From assembly GCF_937898475.1 (NCBI RefSeq), contig NZ_CALEJS010000019.1, positions 113,337 through 177,336 of the forward strand: a stretch of DNA of 64,000 nucleotides, in the 5' to 3' direction. This DNA comes from an uncultured Chitinophaga sp. (GTDB lineage Bacteria; Bacteroidota; Bacteroidia; Chitinophagales; Chitinophagaceae). Below the pieces are notes generated by a model. The model worked only from the letters and a program-made list of their open reading frames with translations, was not told the DNA's origin and did not search any database. Positions 25,967 to 34,099 of the stretch are shown one piece after another; the first letter of the stretch is position 1, and each line of letters starts with the position of its first letter. The translations under genes were made by a program, and so were the position numbers.

Positions 25967-26135
25967 CGCAAAACCTACTTACTAGCTCGGCGAATCAGCT
26001 GGGCTTTTCTATTGTTGGATTGATTATCAAGGGGATAAGACTATACCGTATCTATATGTTTCCCTGACCATACTAACTACTAGCCCATCAATTTGATACA
26101 CCCGTATGAAACGGGCATCCTTTGTTTGATTGCAA
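25967..26135 (+). ncRNA. Candidate structured leader or small RNA upstream of the 396-residue gene
   Basis: The ~230 nt between a good promoter and the start at 26195 contain no open frame but can fold: TGGGCT near 26000 pairs with AGCCCA near 26091, an inner stem pairs TCAAGGGGAT with TTTCCCTGA across a bulge, and CCCGT-ATGAA-ACGGG closes a hairpin near 26102-26118 before a T-rich stretch. A long rod with a central bulge recalls 6S RNA in outline, but no conserved 6S sequence was verified, and a gene leader is equally possible. Confidence 0.3.
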
Positions 26136-26194
26136 ATACTATATGTATTTGATTATTTATTATTTGAATCAATAAAATAAATTAATACTAATAT

Positions 26195-27385
26195 ATGGAT
26201 CAGCTAAAACTGAAATTGCAGGAATATTACCAGCGTTACCGGCAATTGGATCAACGGGTAAAACCCGGGAAGGAAGAGGTGGGCGACATGGAGAATGACA
26301 TCCTTTCGCAGTTTGGGTTGCCAGCCTCCAAGCGCTTTGTGCAGATATTACACGATTTTGTAAATCATGCACAGGTGAACGACCATCTGCTGGAGTATGT
26401 AAGCAAAAAACTGCGTTCGGCGGCCCGGACTTACCTCTTATCACCGGTGATGTCTGATATTGAGCTGCTGAACCATGCACGCGACCAGAAACGCAGCGCC
26501 TACGACCTGCTGCCCGAACTGGGCTATCCTACCCATGAGTACGCCATTTTTATGATAGCTGAACTGCTGTACCGCCGTAATATGGCCAGTATAGATGTCC
26601 TGGACGAACTCCGGAAAGCACAGCAGCACGACAGCTGGAACGAACTGCTGCTGCTCAGCAAGATCAGCAATTATACCGCCAACGAACTGTATACAAAAAT
26701 GAAAAAGCACGGACTGCGATTCCTGGATGATTTTATCCAGTTCAGCCGCCGCCAGGATGCTTCCAAAGCACCTGCCAAAAGGGCCACTCCCGCTGAAGTA
26801 GGCTACAAACCCAACTACAGCACCATCAGTAAAATGCAGGTGGAAGATATCGTGTTCGACGAGCATGGCGTTCCCTGCCTCTACGGAAAGATCCGGTCGG
26901 GCAACCGCTATACCCGCCTGAGCATCGGCATGGAGTTCTCTGAACTGAACCAGGTGCTGATGAGCAGCGGCGAAATGGGCGTGGAGATCAGCAACTTCAT
27001 CAAGAAGAAACTGAACGCCCCCGGCGCAGAAAAGTCACTCGTCATAGATATCCGCACGGAATTCGGTAAGATGCTGAAGCTGGAGAACTGCTTCCTGGAA
27101 GTATATAAACCCCAGCACCGTGAAGGACAGGAATGGATAGAGGATAAAGAAAACTTCTATTTCGTGGAAAAGATCCTTACCAAAAAAGAGTTTGATAAAC
27201 GCTCTAAAGAAGTGGAAACCAAAGAAAAGATCCAGGAATGCCTGGAGATCATCGGCGGCTCTTATGTAGCCTATCAGCGCCTCCGCCGTTTAGGCATCAC
27301 CGATGAAGAAGCCAAGCTAAGGGCAGGCCTGCAGGATGAACTGCTGTTCAAACTGTCTACCTACCTGCACAAGCTGAAAGACTAA
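26195..27385 (+). CDS. Conserved protein of unknown function
   Basis: The 396-residue soluble protein is mostly helical in its first half (residues 1-190; DQLKLKLQEYYQRYRQLDQRVKPGKEEVG), with a mixed domain at 215-320 (MQVEDIVFDEHGVPCLYGKIRSGNRY) and a charged helical end. No known motif was recognised. It ends in its own strong terminator and is preceded by a long possible leader RNA, so it is likely a single-gene unit. Codon use is like its core neighbours. Confidence 0.65.
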   Translation: MDQLKLKLQEYYQRYRQLDQRVKPGKEEVGDMENDILSQFGLPASKRFVQILHDFVNHAQVNDHLLEYVSKKLRSAARTYLLSPVMSDIELLNHARDQKRSAYDLLPELGYPTHEYAIFMIAELLYRRNMASIDVLDELRKAQQHDSWNELLLLSKISNYTANELYTKMKKHGLRFLDDFIQFSRRQDASKAPAKRATPAEVGYKPNYSTISKMQVEDIVFDEHGVPCLYGKIRSGNRYTRLSIGMEFSELNQVLMSSGEMGVEISNFIKKKLNAPGAEKSLVIDIRTEFGKMLKLENCFLEVYKPQHREGQEWIEDKENFYFVEKILTKKEFDKRSKEVETKEKIQECLEIIGGSYVAYQRLRRLGITDEEAKLRAGLQDELLFKLSTYLHKLKD

Positions 27386-27415
27386 GTCAACTACTCATGG
27401 TCTTATATGTTATAA

Positions 27416-27444
27416 GGGGTACCATCGCTGGTACCCCTTTTTTT
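27416..27444 (+). terminator. Terminator of the 396-residue gene
   Basis: GGGGTACC (27416-27423) and GGTACCCC (27430-27437) form a perfect 8-bp stem over ATCGCT, followed by seven T. Confidence 0.92.
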
Positions 27445-27641
27445 GCGCCCTGATTGTTGATAATGCTCCCCCTCCCATTTCCGGGACGAGTAACTATGCT
27501 GCGAAAACTTATGGCTTGTGTTTCAATCAAGTGGCGGTATGCCCGGTTAAACTTGCTTGCCTTTTCAGTCCTTACAAACATAGGATATAAAATTTCCTGA
27601 TTGGTTAATCTGTCGTTAACCGAAAATTTTTTTCCCAGCCC

Positions 27642-27671
27642 CGAAGGTTCTTTACCGGAACGTCGTCCAAT
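27642..27671 (+). promoter_or_regulatory. Putative ECF-sigma promoter of the 973-residue barrel gene
   Basis: CGAAGGTT (27642-27649), 8 nt, GAACGTCGTC (27658-27667), then CAAT. The identical arrangement occurs at 31,393-31,422 upstream of the gene after the ECF sigma factor. It resembles ECF promoters (-35 near AAGGTT, -10 near GTCYAAT, about 16 nt apart), not the housekeeping TAnnTTTG type. The start codon is 28 nt downstream. Confidence 0.72.
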
Positions 27672-27699
27672 AAGGTAACAATGTTCAATTCATGATCCA

Positions 27700-30621
27700 A
27701 TGATACAACGCATCATTTTATTGTCCTGCTGGTTATTGGCCGCCGTGCCTGCCGTGTGGGCGCAAGACCTCTCACTGAAAGGAGTACTGCAGGATAAAAA
27801 GGAAAAGTTCCCGCTGCCCGGCGCTACGGTAAAGCTGATACCCCTGTCAGACTCCACCAAAGTGTCAGGCGCTGTTACCAACGCCAGCGGTGTGTTCAAT
27901 ATCCCGAACTTACAGGCACAAAGCTACCGCATGACCATCTCCTTCCTGGGCTATAAAGATGTGAGCCGCACCATCAACCTGAGCCAGGCCAGCCAGGATG
28001 CCGGCACCATCTACCTCGAAGCAGGCGCTACCCGCCTGAAGGGAGTAACGGTAGCCGGACAGGTACCTCCGGTGCAGCAGAAAGGCGATACCCTGTCTTA
28101 TAATGCCAACTCCTATAAAACCAATCCCGACGCTACCGCGGAAGACCTGGTAAAGAAGATGCCCGGCATCACCGTAGAAAGCGGTACCGTAAAAGCACAG
28201 GGCGAAAACGTGAAAAAAGTGCTGCTGGATGGAAAGGAATATTTTGGAGAAGATGCCACCCTGGCGCTCCGCAACCTGCCCTCCGAAGTGATCGATAAAA
28301 TAGAAGTGTTTGACCGCCTCAGCGATCAGGCCCAGTTCACCGGCTTTGATGATGGTAACTCTTACAAGACCATCAACATTGTAACGCGGGGCAATATACG
28401 AAACTCACAGTTCGGTAATGTTTTCGCCGGTTATGGCAGCGATGACCGCTACATGGCCGGGGGCAACATCAGCCTCTTTAATGGCGACCGGCGTATTTCC
28501 ATCATCGGCCTGTCTAACAATATCAACCAGCAGAACTTCGCTACACAGGATCTGCTCGGCGTAGTAGGCAATGCCAGCGGTAATCGTGGTGGCGGCGGCC
28601 GTGGGGGAGGAGGTCGGGGTAACCGTGGCGGTGGCGCCGGAGGTTTTGGCGGCGGCGGTAACGCCGGTAATTTCCTGGTAGGGCAGCAGAGTGGTATCAC
28701 CAAAACCAACTCATTCGGTATCAACTTCTCGGATGTGTGGGGCAAGAAAGTAACCGTGAGCGGCAGCTATTTCTTTAACCGTACCAACAACGCCAACAAC
28801 GAGCTGACTAACCGGGAAACCTTCCTGACGGCAGACTCCAGCCAGTTTTATAACGAACAGCAGCAAACCAGTAACACCAACTATAATCACCGTATTAACC
28901 TGCGTATCGAGTATAAGATAGACTCGTCTAACACACTGCTCTTTACACCGGGTGTCAGCTTCCAGAAATACAATGCATTTTCACAGACCAATGGCCTGAA
29001 CACCTATGCAGACAGTAACCTGATCAGCCGTTCTGATAATATGCAGACAAGCCAGACCTCCGGTTTCAGCACCAACAACGGCATCCTGTTCCGCCACGCT
29101 TTCCCGAAGAGGGGAAGGACCATCACCGTCGGACTGAATATCGGCGCTAATGATAAAGACGGGCAGCGTAACCAGCAGGCTTTCAATACCTACTATAAAG
29201 GCCAGGCAGGCGTGAACGACAGCATTCGTCAGGAGTCCTATCCAAAGACAGACGGCTACCAGTTCTCTGCCAATATCGCCTATACGGAACCGTTGGGTAA
29301 AAGCGGACAGCTGCAGCTGAACTATAACCCTTCCTGGTCTAAGAACAGCGCTGATCAGCAAACGTTCCACTACGACGAGTTTACGGGTAAATATGTGCTG
29401 CCGGATACCAGCCTGTCTAATGTATTTGATAATACCTACAAGGCACAGAACGCCGGACTTACCTACCGCTATGGCAACCGTGATAAGATGCTGTCACTGG
29501 GCCTGTCTTACCAGTACTCAGAACTGAACAGCGACCAGGTATTTCCGCTGAGCACCAGGGTGCGCAGAACCTTCAGCAACCTGCTGCCCAACGCCATGCT
29601 GCGGTATAAACTGTCGCAGAACAGCAATATCCGCGTGTTCTACCGGGCCAATACCACGCAGCCTTCCATCGGCCAGCTGCAGAACGTGATCAATAACAGT
29701 GATCCGCTGTTCATCTCTACCGGTAACCCGGATCTGGCGCAACAGTACACCCACCAGGTGATCACCCGCTACAGCTACACGCAGCCACAGAAAGGCCTGA
29801 GCTTCTTTGCCAACATCTTCCTGCAGAAAACGCAGAACTATGTAAGCAATGCTACCTACATAGCTTCGCAGGACTCCGTGTTAACGCCTACGGTTACACT
29901 CTACAAAGGGTCACAGCTGGCCAAGCCAGTGAACCTGGATGGTTACTACAGCGCACGGTCTTTTTTGACCTTTGGTATGCCCCTGCGTTTCATCAAAACC
30001 AACCTGAACTGGAATGCAGGTTTCACCTGGACACGCACGCCGGGCATCATCAACAATATCGAGAACCTGTCCAACAGCTATAACTATAACCTGGGCGCCG
30101 TGCTATCCAGCAACATCAGCGAATACGTGGATTTCACCCTTTCCTATTCCGCTAATTTCAATGATCTGAAGAACAGCATACAGCCAACGCTCAATAACAG
30201 GTACTTCTCTCAGAATGCGGGCCTGCGGCTTAACCTGCTGTCAAAGAACGGATGGATGTTCTCCAACGATCTTAGCAGCCAGTTGTACAGCGGCCTCACA
30301 GACGGTTTCAACCAGCAATACTGGCTCTGGAATGTTAGCGCAGGCAGGAAGTTCCTGAAAAACCAGCGCGGAGAGCTGAAGCTCACCATCTTTGACCTGC
30401 TGAACCAGAACCGCAGCATTACCCGTACCACTGCCGCCAACTACGTGGAAGACGTGCAGACACAGGTGCTCAAACAATACTTTATGGTTACATTTACCTA
30501 TAAGATCAGGAACTTCAAAACCAGCAAGGCAGCTGCCCCGCCGGAAGAAGAACCTGAAATGATGCAGCGCAGGCCCGAGGGCATGCTCCGCCAGCGAGCA
30601 GGGGGGCCGCCGATGGAGTAA
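27700..30621 (+). CDS. Outer-membrane beta-barrel protein with regulatory and plug domains, likely ECF regulated
   Basis: The 973-residue protein has a signal peptide (MIQRIILLSCWLLAAVPAVW-AQ), a carboxypeptidase-regulatory domain (about 25-110), a plug (LRNLPSEVIDKIEVFDRLSDQ near 190-210) and a barrel. It differs from the two other barrels of the window by a glycine/arginine run near residues 290-325 (repeated GGGGRG). Its tail after the barrel is rich in Glu, Arg, Met and Pro (EEEPEMMQRRPEGMLRQ). No TonB box or SusD neighbour is evident. The shared promoter with the membrane-protein/Spy-like operon 3.7 kb downstream places it in the sigma factor's regulon (inference). Confidence 0.88.
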   Translation: MIQRIILLSCWLLAAVPAVWAQDLSLKGVLQDKKEKFPLPGATVKLIPLSDSTKVSGAVTNASGVFNIPNLQAQSYRMTISFLGYKDVSRTINLSQASQDAGTIYLEAGATRLKGVTVAGQVPPVQQKGDTLSYNANSYKTNPDATAEDLVKKMPGITVESGTVKAQGENVKKVLLDGKEYFGEDATLALRNLPSEVIDKIEVFDRLSDQAQFTGFDDGNSYKTINIVTRGNIRNSQFGNVFAGYGSDDRYMAGGNISLFNGDRRISIIGLSNNINQQNFATQDLLGVVGNASGNRGGGGRGGGGRGNRGGGAGGFGGGGNAGNFLVGQQSGITKTNSFGINFSDVWGKKVTVSGSYFFNRTNNANNELTNRETFLTADSSQFYNEQQQTSNTNYNHRINLRIEYKIDSSNTLLFTPGVSFQKYNAFSQTNGLNTYADSNLISRSDNMQTSQTSGFSTNNGILFRHAFPKRGRTITVGLNIGANDKDGQRNQQAFNTYYKGQAGVNDSIRQESYPKTDGYQFSANIAYTEPLGKSGQLQLNYNPSWSKNSADQQTFHYDEFTGKYVLPDTSLSNVFDNTYKAQNAGLTYRYGNRDKMLSLGLSYQYSELNSDQVFPLSTRVRRTFSNLLPNAMLRYKLSQNSNIRVFYRANTTQPSIGQLQNVINNSDPLFISTGNPDLAQQYTHQVITRYSYTQPQKGLSFFANIFLQKTQNYVSNATYIASQDSVLTPTVTLYKGSQLAKPVNLDGYYSARSFLTFGMPLRFIKTNLNWNAGFTWTRTPGIINNIENLSNSYNYNLGAVLSSNISEYVDFTLSYSANFNDLKNSIQPTLNNRYFSQNAGLRLNLLSKNGWMFSNDLSSQLYSGLTDGFNQQYWLWNVSAGRKFLKNQRGELKLTIFDLLNQNRSITRTTAANYVEDVQTQVLKQYFMVTFTYKIRNFKTSKAAAPPEEEPEMMQRRPEGMLRQRAGGPPME

Positions 30622-30806
30622 ACGTTTGAGGTTTGAGGTTCGTTGGAGGTCGGAAGTCCGAGGAGGTTGGAAGTTCGTTGGAGGATGGAAGTCCGAGGAG
30701 GATGGAAGTCCGAGGAGGTTGGAAGTTCAAAGAAATGTCCTGACCTGCACCTTTAACCTTCAATTTTTAACCAACCTCAAACCTCAAACTTCAACCCTCA
30801 AACCAG
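30622..30806. repeat. Word-built inverted repeat between barrel gene and ECF sigma gene
   Basis: The left part is purine-rich and contains GAGGTTTGAGGTTC, then GGATGGAAGTCCGAGGA in two direct copies and GGTTGGAAGTTC twice. The right part (about 30,772-30,806) is the complementary CAACCTCAAACCTCAAAC. It could form a long imperfect stem-loop immediately upstream of the sigma gene. The words are the complement of those at 21,686-21,853. Confidence 0.75.
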
Positions 30807-30834
30807 CATTTTATGACATCAATTATTTTAAGCA

Positions 30835-31392
30835 TTGGATCTAACGGAAGCGCTGAAACGAGGTGACGAAGCCGCTTTCAGGGAATTAGTGGAAACCTGG
30901 AAGGACATGGTGTACAACACCGTGCTGGGTATTATCCAGCATGAAGCAGACGCAGAAGACGTAGCGCAGGAAGTGTTTGTACAGGTATACCAGTCCATCG
31001 GCACCTTCAGGGGAGATGCAAAGCTTTCCACCTGGCTGTACCGTATTGCAGTGACCAAAGCGCTGGACCATGTGAAGAAGAAGAACCGGAAAAAGCGCTG
31101 GGGACTGATCTCCGGGATCTTTGGCGACCGGCAGGAAGAACTGGCGCTGCCAGATTTTCATCATCCCGGCGTAGTGCTGGACAATAAAGAAAGAGCAGCA
31201 ATACTGTTCAAAGCGCTGGAACAGCTGCCAGACAGGCAAAAGGCCGTCTTTGTGCTGCATAAACTGGAAGGCCTGCCCGCAAAAGAGATCGGCGAAGTAA
31301 TGAATATGAGCGAGGCTACCATAGAAGGCCTGATGTACCGGGCCCGTAATAACCTCCGTAAACTGCTGGAAAAATATTATTCTGATAAATAG
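30835..31392 (+). CDS. ECF RNA polymerase sigma factor
   Basis: The 185-residue protein has sigma-70 region 2 (EAAFRELVETWKDMVYNTVLGIIQHEADAEDVAQEVFVQVYQ, about 12-53; DAEDVAQEVF is diagnostic) and region 4 with a helix-turn-helix (LPDRQKAVFVLHKLEGLPAKEIGEVMNMSEATIEGLMYRARNNL, about 130-174). In-frame stops directly upstream leave TTG at 30835 as the only start in front of region 2. It is followed by a promoter of its probable own specificity and by a small membrane protein and two Spy-like proteins, the usual layout of an envelope-stress sigma locus. Confidence 0.9.
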   Translation: MDLTEALKRGDEAAFRELVETWKDMVYNTVLGIIQHEADAEDVAQEVFVQVYQSIGTFRGDAKLSTWLYRIAVTKALDHVKKKNRKKRWGLISGIFGDRQEELALPDFHHPGVVLDNKERAAILFKALEQLPDRQKAVFVLHKLEGLPAKEIGEVMNMSEATIEGLMYRARNNLRKLLEKYYSDK

Positions 31393-31422
31393 CGAAGGTT
31401 TTTTAAAAGAACGTCGTCTAAT
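31393..31422 (+). promoter_or_regulatory. Putative ECF-sigma promoter of the membrane-protein/Spy-like operon
   Basis: CGAAGGTT (31393-31400), 8 nt, GAACGTCGTC (31409-31418), TAAT. It matches the motif at 27,642 at all 18 fixed positions with the same spacing, and lies 25 nt before the next start codon. Confidence 0.72.
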
Positions 31423-31446
31423 TAAATAGCAAGTAAACAGTAAACC

Positions 31447-31785
31447 GTGAAGCATAACGAACATGAAATAGAGAAAGTGCTGAACAGCCTGGATGGCGCA
31501 TCCAGGGCAGGAACGGGAGATTATTTCTTTACCCGTTTACAGGCCCGGCTGCAACCAAAAGGCAGTAATGCATGGGAGCGTGCCATCGGCTGGATTGCAC
31601 GTCCTTCAGTAGCCATCGTAGGGCTCTTACTGATCCTGCTGATGAATGGCGCCATCGTATTGCGGCAGCTCAAACAGGAAAAGTCGCTTGCAGAGCAGTC
31701 CTCCGTACAGGCCTTTGCAGAGGAATATCCTGTACAGGCAGAATCGCTGGCAATTTATAGCATTGACGATAAAACAGCATTATAA
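31447..31785 (+). CDS. Small single-pass membrane protein, possible anti-sigma partner
   Basis: The 112-residue product starts with GTG (no ATG in frame) and has a cytosolic N-terminus (EIEKVLNSLDGASRAG), one membrane helix at about 54-70 (SVAIVGLLLILLMNGAIVL) and a short periplasmic tail. Position directly after an ECF sigma gene, topology and size fit an anti-sigma or sigma-associated membrane protein, but there is no recognisable zinc-binding anti-sigma motif. Its stop overlaps the next start (TAATG). Confidence 0.65.
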   Translation: MKHNEHEIEKVLNSLDGASRAGTGDYFFTRLQARLQPKGSNAWERAIGWIARPSVAIVGLLLILLMNGAIVLRQLKQEKSLAEQSSVQAFAEEYPVQAESLAIYSIDDKTAL

Positions 31786-32288
31786 TGGCTATAGCTAAGA
31801 ACAAAGTATTGCTGATCATCGTAGGTGTGCTCCTGGTAGTGAACCTCGGCGTACTGCTGTTGTTCGTGAACCTGAAACCGGCAGGCCGCCAGGGTGGCCG
31901 CAACTGGGGCAGACAGGGGATGACAGAGATATTGGAGAAAAGGGCCGGTTTCAGTAAACAACAGCTGCAGGCTTACCAGGATCTGCGCAATCAGCACTGG
32001 AAAAAAATGAAGCCACTGCTGACGGATATGCGCGCTGCAAGAGACAGTTTTTACAGGCTGCTCTATGTACCGGAGATAACAGATTCCGCGCTGTTGCACG
32101 CGGCAGACGGAATAGCACAACGGCAAAAGGCCATTGATCTGCAGACATTCCGGCACTTCCAGCAGGTACGCCAGCTTTGCGATGACAACCAGCGGCCCAA
32201 ACTGGATTCTCTGATACGCCAGTTCATGTCTAAATCGGGCGCACCTTTCCGGCGCGACAATCTTCGTGAGCGGAAGGAGCGGCCTTAA
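31785..32288 (+). CDS. Membrane-anchored Spy/CpxP-like protein (heavy-metal sensor type)
   Basis: The 167-residue protein has an uncleaved or signal-anchor helix (about 7-30) followed by a helical periplasmic domain with LEKRAGFSKQQLQAYQDLRNQHW and a C-terminal RQLCDDNQRPKLDSLIRQF, the pattern of the Spy/CpxP/CnrX family. These periplasmic proteins act as chaperones or stress sensors. It is translationally coupled to the upstream membrane protein and lies in the presumed ECF regulon. Confidence 0.75.
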   Translation: MAIAKNKVLLIIVGVLLVVNLGVLLLFVNLKPAGRQGGRNWGRQGMTEILEKRAGFSKQQLQAYQDLRNQHWKKMKPLLTDMRAARDSFYRLLYVPEITDSALLHAADGIAQRQKAIDLQTFRHFQQVRQLCDDNQRPKLDSLIRQFMSKSGAPFRRDNLRERKERP

Positions 32289-32334
32289 TATAAGGTTTAC
32301 ATTTTGCGTCATTTTTAACTAAAAGTTGATTATT

Positions 32335-32730
32335 ATGAAGAACAGGATTTTGTTAGTACTGGCCCTGATATTTGCAGGCCACATGACCATTAATGCACAG
32401 GGCTTTCAACGCCGCACCGTAGAAGAAAGAGTGAAGATGACCGTTGATAAGTTATCACCGGAACTTTCCCTCAATGACAATCAGAAAACTAAACTGGGCG
32501 AAGCTTATACGGATTTTTACAAAGGAATGGAGAAGATGAGGACCGATGCCCGCGCTGCAGGCAACCGTCCTGACAGGGAGGCATTCAAAAAGCTGTCTGA
32601 TGAGCGCGATGCCAAGGTAAAAGGTTTCCTGAGTGATGACCAGTACAAAAAGTACACGGAAACGCTGGAGAATATGAAGAAGGAACGTGCATCCCACCGC
32701 AAACGTGGCGGCGGCGGTTTCAGAAGATAG
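32335..32730 (+). CDS. Secreted Spy/LTXXQ-like protein
   Basis: I start at the ATG at 32335 (MKNRILLVLALIFAGHMTINAQ, a cleavable signal peptide). The mature ~110-residue part is helical and charged. LSPELSLNDNQKTKLGEAYTDFY is an LTxxQ-like motif, and the C-terminus is a basic KRGGGGFRR tail. Probably a periplasmic chaperone of the same stress locus, 46 nt after the preceding Spy-like gene. Confidence 0.75.
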   Translation: MKNRILLVLALIFAGHMTINAQGFQRRTVEERVKMTVDKLSPELSLNDNQKTKLGEAYTDFYKGMEKMRTDARAAGNRPDREAFKKLSDERDAKVKGFLSDDQYKKYTETLENMKKERASHRKRGGGGFRR

Positions 32731-32744
32731 TTCAGTTAGTGTTT

Positions 32745-32792
32745 ACGAAAGGCGGATGATCGGTTGCTTCGGTGACCGGTCATTTCGTTTTC
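32745..32792 (+). terminator. Terminator of the sigma/Spy operon
   Basis: ACGAAA (32745-32750) and TTTCGT (32783-32788) enclose the inner stem TGATCGGT (32757-32764) / ACCGGTCA (32775-32782), followed by TTT. It lies 15 nt past the last stop codon. Confidence 0.65.
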
Positions 32793-32877
32793 AGGGGAAT
32801 GTTAATAGCGTATTAACGTTTGGAATAAAGATGTTTTCATAGTTTGCCGTATTCCCTGTTTGAAAAACGATTAACCC

Positions 32878-33435
32878 ATGAACACATTACTCCGGCTCAT
32901 AAATGCCGTTCGCAAACTATCCGAAGAAGATAAAGCCTGTATCGCAGGTTTTATCAAAACAGCAGAGATCCCCTCAGGAGAAATCTGGTCTGCCGCCAGC
33001 AAACAATGCATTGGCTGCCTGGAAAAAGGCCTGGTGCTGAAAACGATCCGCGTAAAACGTAACAGGGTGGTCATTGGCATTCATAAGGATGGCGATGGTT
33101 TCCCGCTGGGAACAGCAAGAACCAGTTTCCGGTTTACAGCAGTGGAACCCGCCGTTATTCACTACATTAAGTATGAGGATATTCGCCTGCTTTATCGCCG
33201 CTTTTCCGTCCTGATTGGATTTGTAAACAAACTTATGCAGCGCGATCTGCACCAGATGCGGTTCTATACAAGCCTGGGGGATGAGCCGGACCCACTGCAG
33301 CGATGCCAGCTTTACCTCAGGCGTCATCCCTTATACGCCGCCCGCCTGCCCACTAGCGTACTGGCCCGGGTGCTGGAGGTAAGTGAAAAAATGATAGCGG
33401 CCGTTGGTAGAAAGCGCCGCCTGGTTCACAACTGA
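32878..33435 (+). CDS. Crp/Fnr-like regulator, divergent
   Basis: The 185-residue protein has the size and helix pattern of Bacteroidota Crp-like proteins with a cyclic-nucleotide-binding fold (about 10-115) and a C-terminal helical segment. The phosphate-binding cassette is not conserved, so ligand binding is doubtful. The C-terminal SVLARVLEVSEKMIAAVGRKR resembles the recognition-helix region but is short. I call it Crp-like with reserve. It has no operon partner on its strand. Confidence 0.5.
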   Translation: MNTLLRLINAVRKLSEEDKACIAGFIKTAEIPSGEIWSAASKQCIGCLEKGLVLKTIRVKRNRVVIGIHKDGDGFPLGTARTSFRFTAVEPAVIHYIKYEDIRLLYRRFSVLIGFVNKLMQRDLHQMRFYTSLGDEPDPLQRCQLYLRRHPLYAARLPTSVLARVLEVSEKMIAAVGRKRRLVHN

Positions 33436-33489
33436 AGGTTCATCCTCACGCCTGTGAAGTAACGCCGGTAACGCCATGCTTTCATACCA

Positions 33490-34020
33490 TTACAATAATT
33501 TCGCGGCGGCATCCTCCCAGTTCAATATCCGCTCATAACCCTGTACGTGTACGTTATGATGCCCTGTGAACAGGTAGGGCTTGCCTTTGAAATGGGTGAA
33601 ATTCCGTGTGAGGTCGTCTATCATGATATCCGTTTGCACAACGCTTTTGTCGCCGCAAAGGCAGAACTGCCGCCATGTAAGGAAGGGGAAATGCTCGTTC
33701 AGCCAGTCTATCTTATCCTTCAGCGAGTTGGGAAACTCCATAGCGGCAGATACGATATACAGCCGGTATTTCCTGTTCAGCTCTTCCAGTACCCGCTGTG
33801 CATCCGGGAATACCGGCAGGTCGCGAAAGAAGCCCGGCGTGTTGAGGTACTCCAGTACCTTACCCTTGTGATCAACGGGCAATGCTTCAGACAAGGTCTT
33901 TCCCCAGAGCTCTTCTTCAGAGAACACCTTGCCATAATCGCGGTAATACCATTCCCTCGCTTTAGTGATCGGGTCCGCGATCGTCTCATCCATGTCAATT
34001 GCGATAGATAGTTGCTCCAT
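33490..34020 (-). CDS. 5'(3')-deoxyribonucleotidase
   Basis: The 176-residue HAD-type phosphatase has motif I DMDETIAD (9-16; nucleophile Asp9 and acid Asp11), motif II region YIVSAAMEFPNS (about 92-103) and the acidic motif III/IV DIMIDDLTRNF (about 130-140). This matches the NT5C family that dephosphorylates deoxynucleoside monophosphates and controls dNTP pools. Confidence 0.85.
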   Translation of the reverse strand: MEQLSIAIDMDETIADPITKAREWYYRDYGKVFSEEELWGKTLSEALPVDHKGKVLEYLNTPGFFRDLPVFPDAQRVLEELNRKYRLYIVSAAMEFPNSLKDKIDWLNEHFPFLTWRQFCLCGDKSVVQTDIMIDDLTRNFTHFKGKPYLFTGHHNVHVQGYERILNWEDAAAKLL

Positions 34021-34038
34021 GCCGTTTTGAGTTGAAAG

Positions 34039-34087
34039 CCGATAGCCCGCTCCACTGCTTTTGACATGCCATGGAGTGGACTATCGG
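34039..34087. terminator. Hairpin between the MG2/plug gene and the nucleotidase gene
   Basis: CCGATAG...CTCCA on the left pairs with TGGAG...CTATCGG on the right (7 and 5 bp with a 4-nt mismatched block). It lies downstream of the minus-strand MG2/plug gene (34100-36565) and upstream of the nucleotidase start. Confidence 0.5.
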
Positions 34088-34099
34088 CGATGGATTAAC

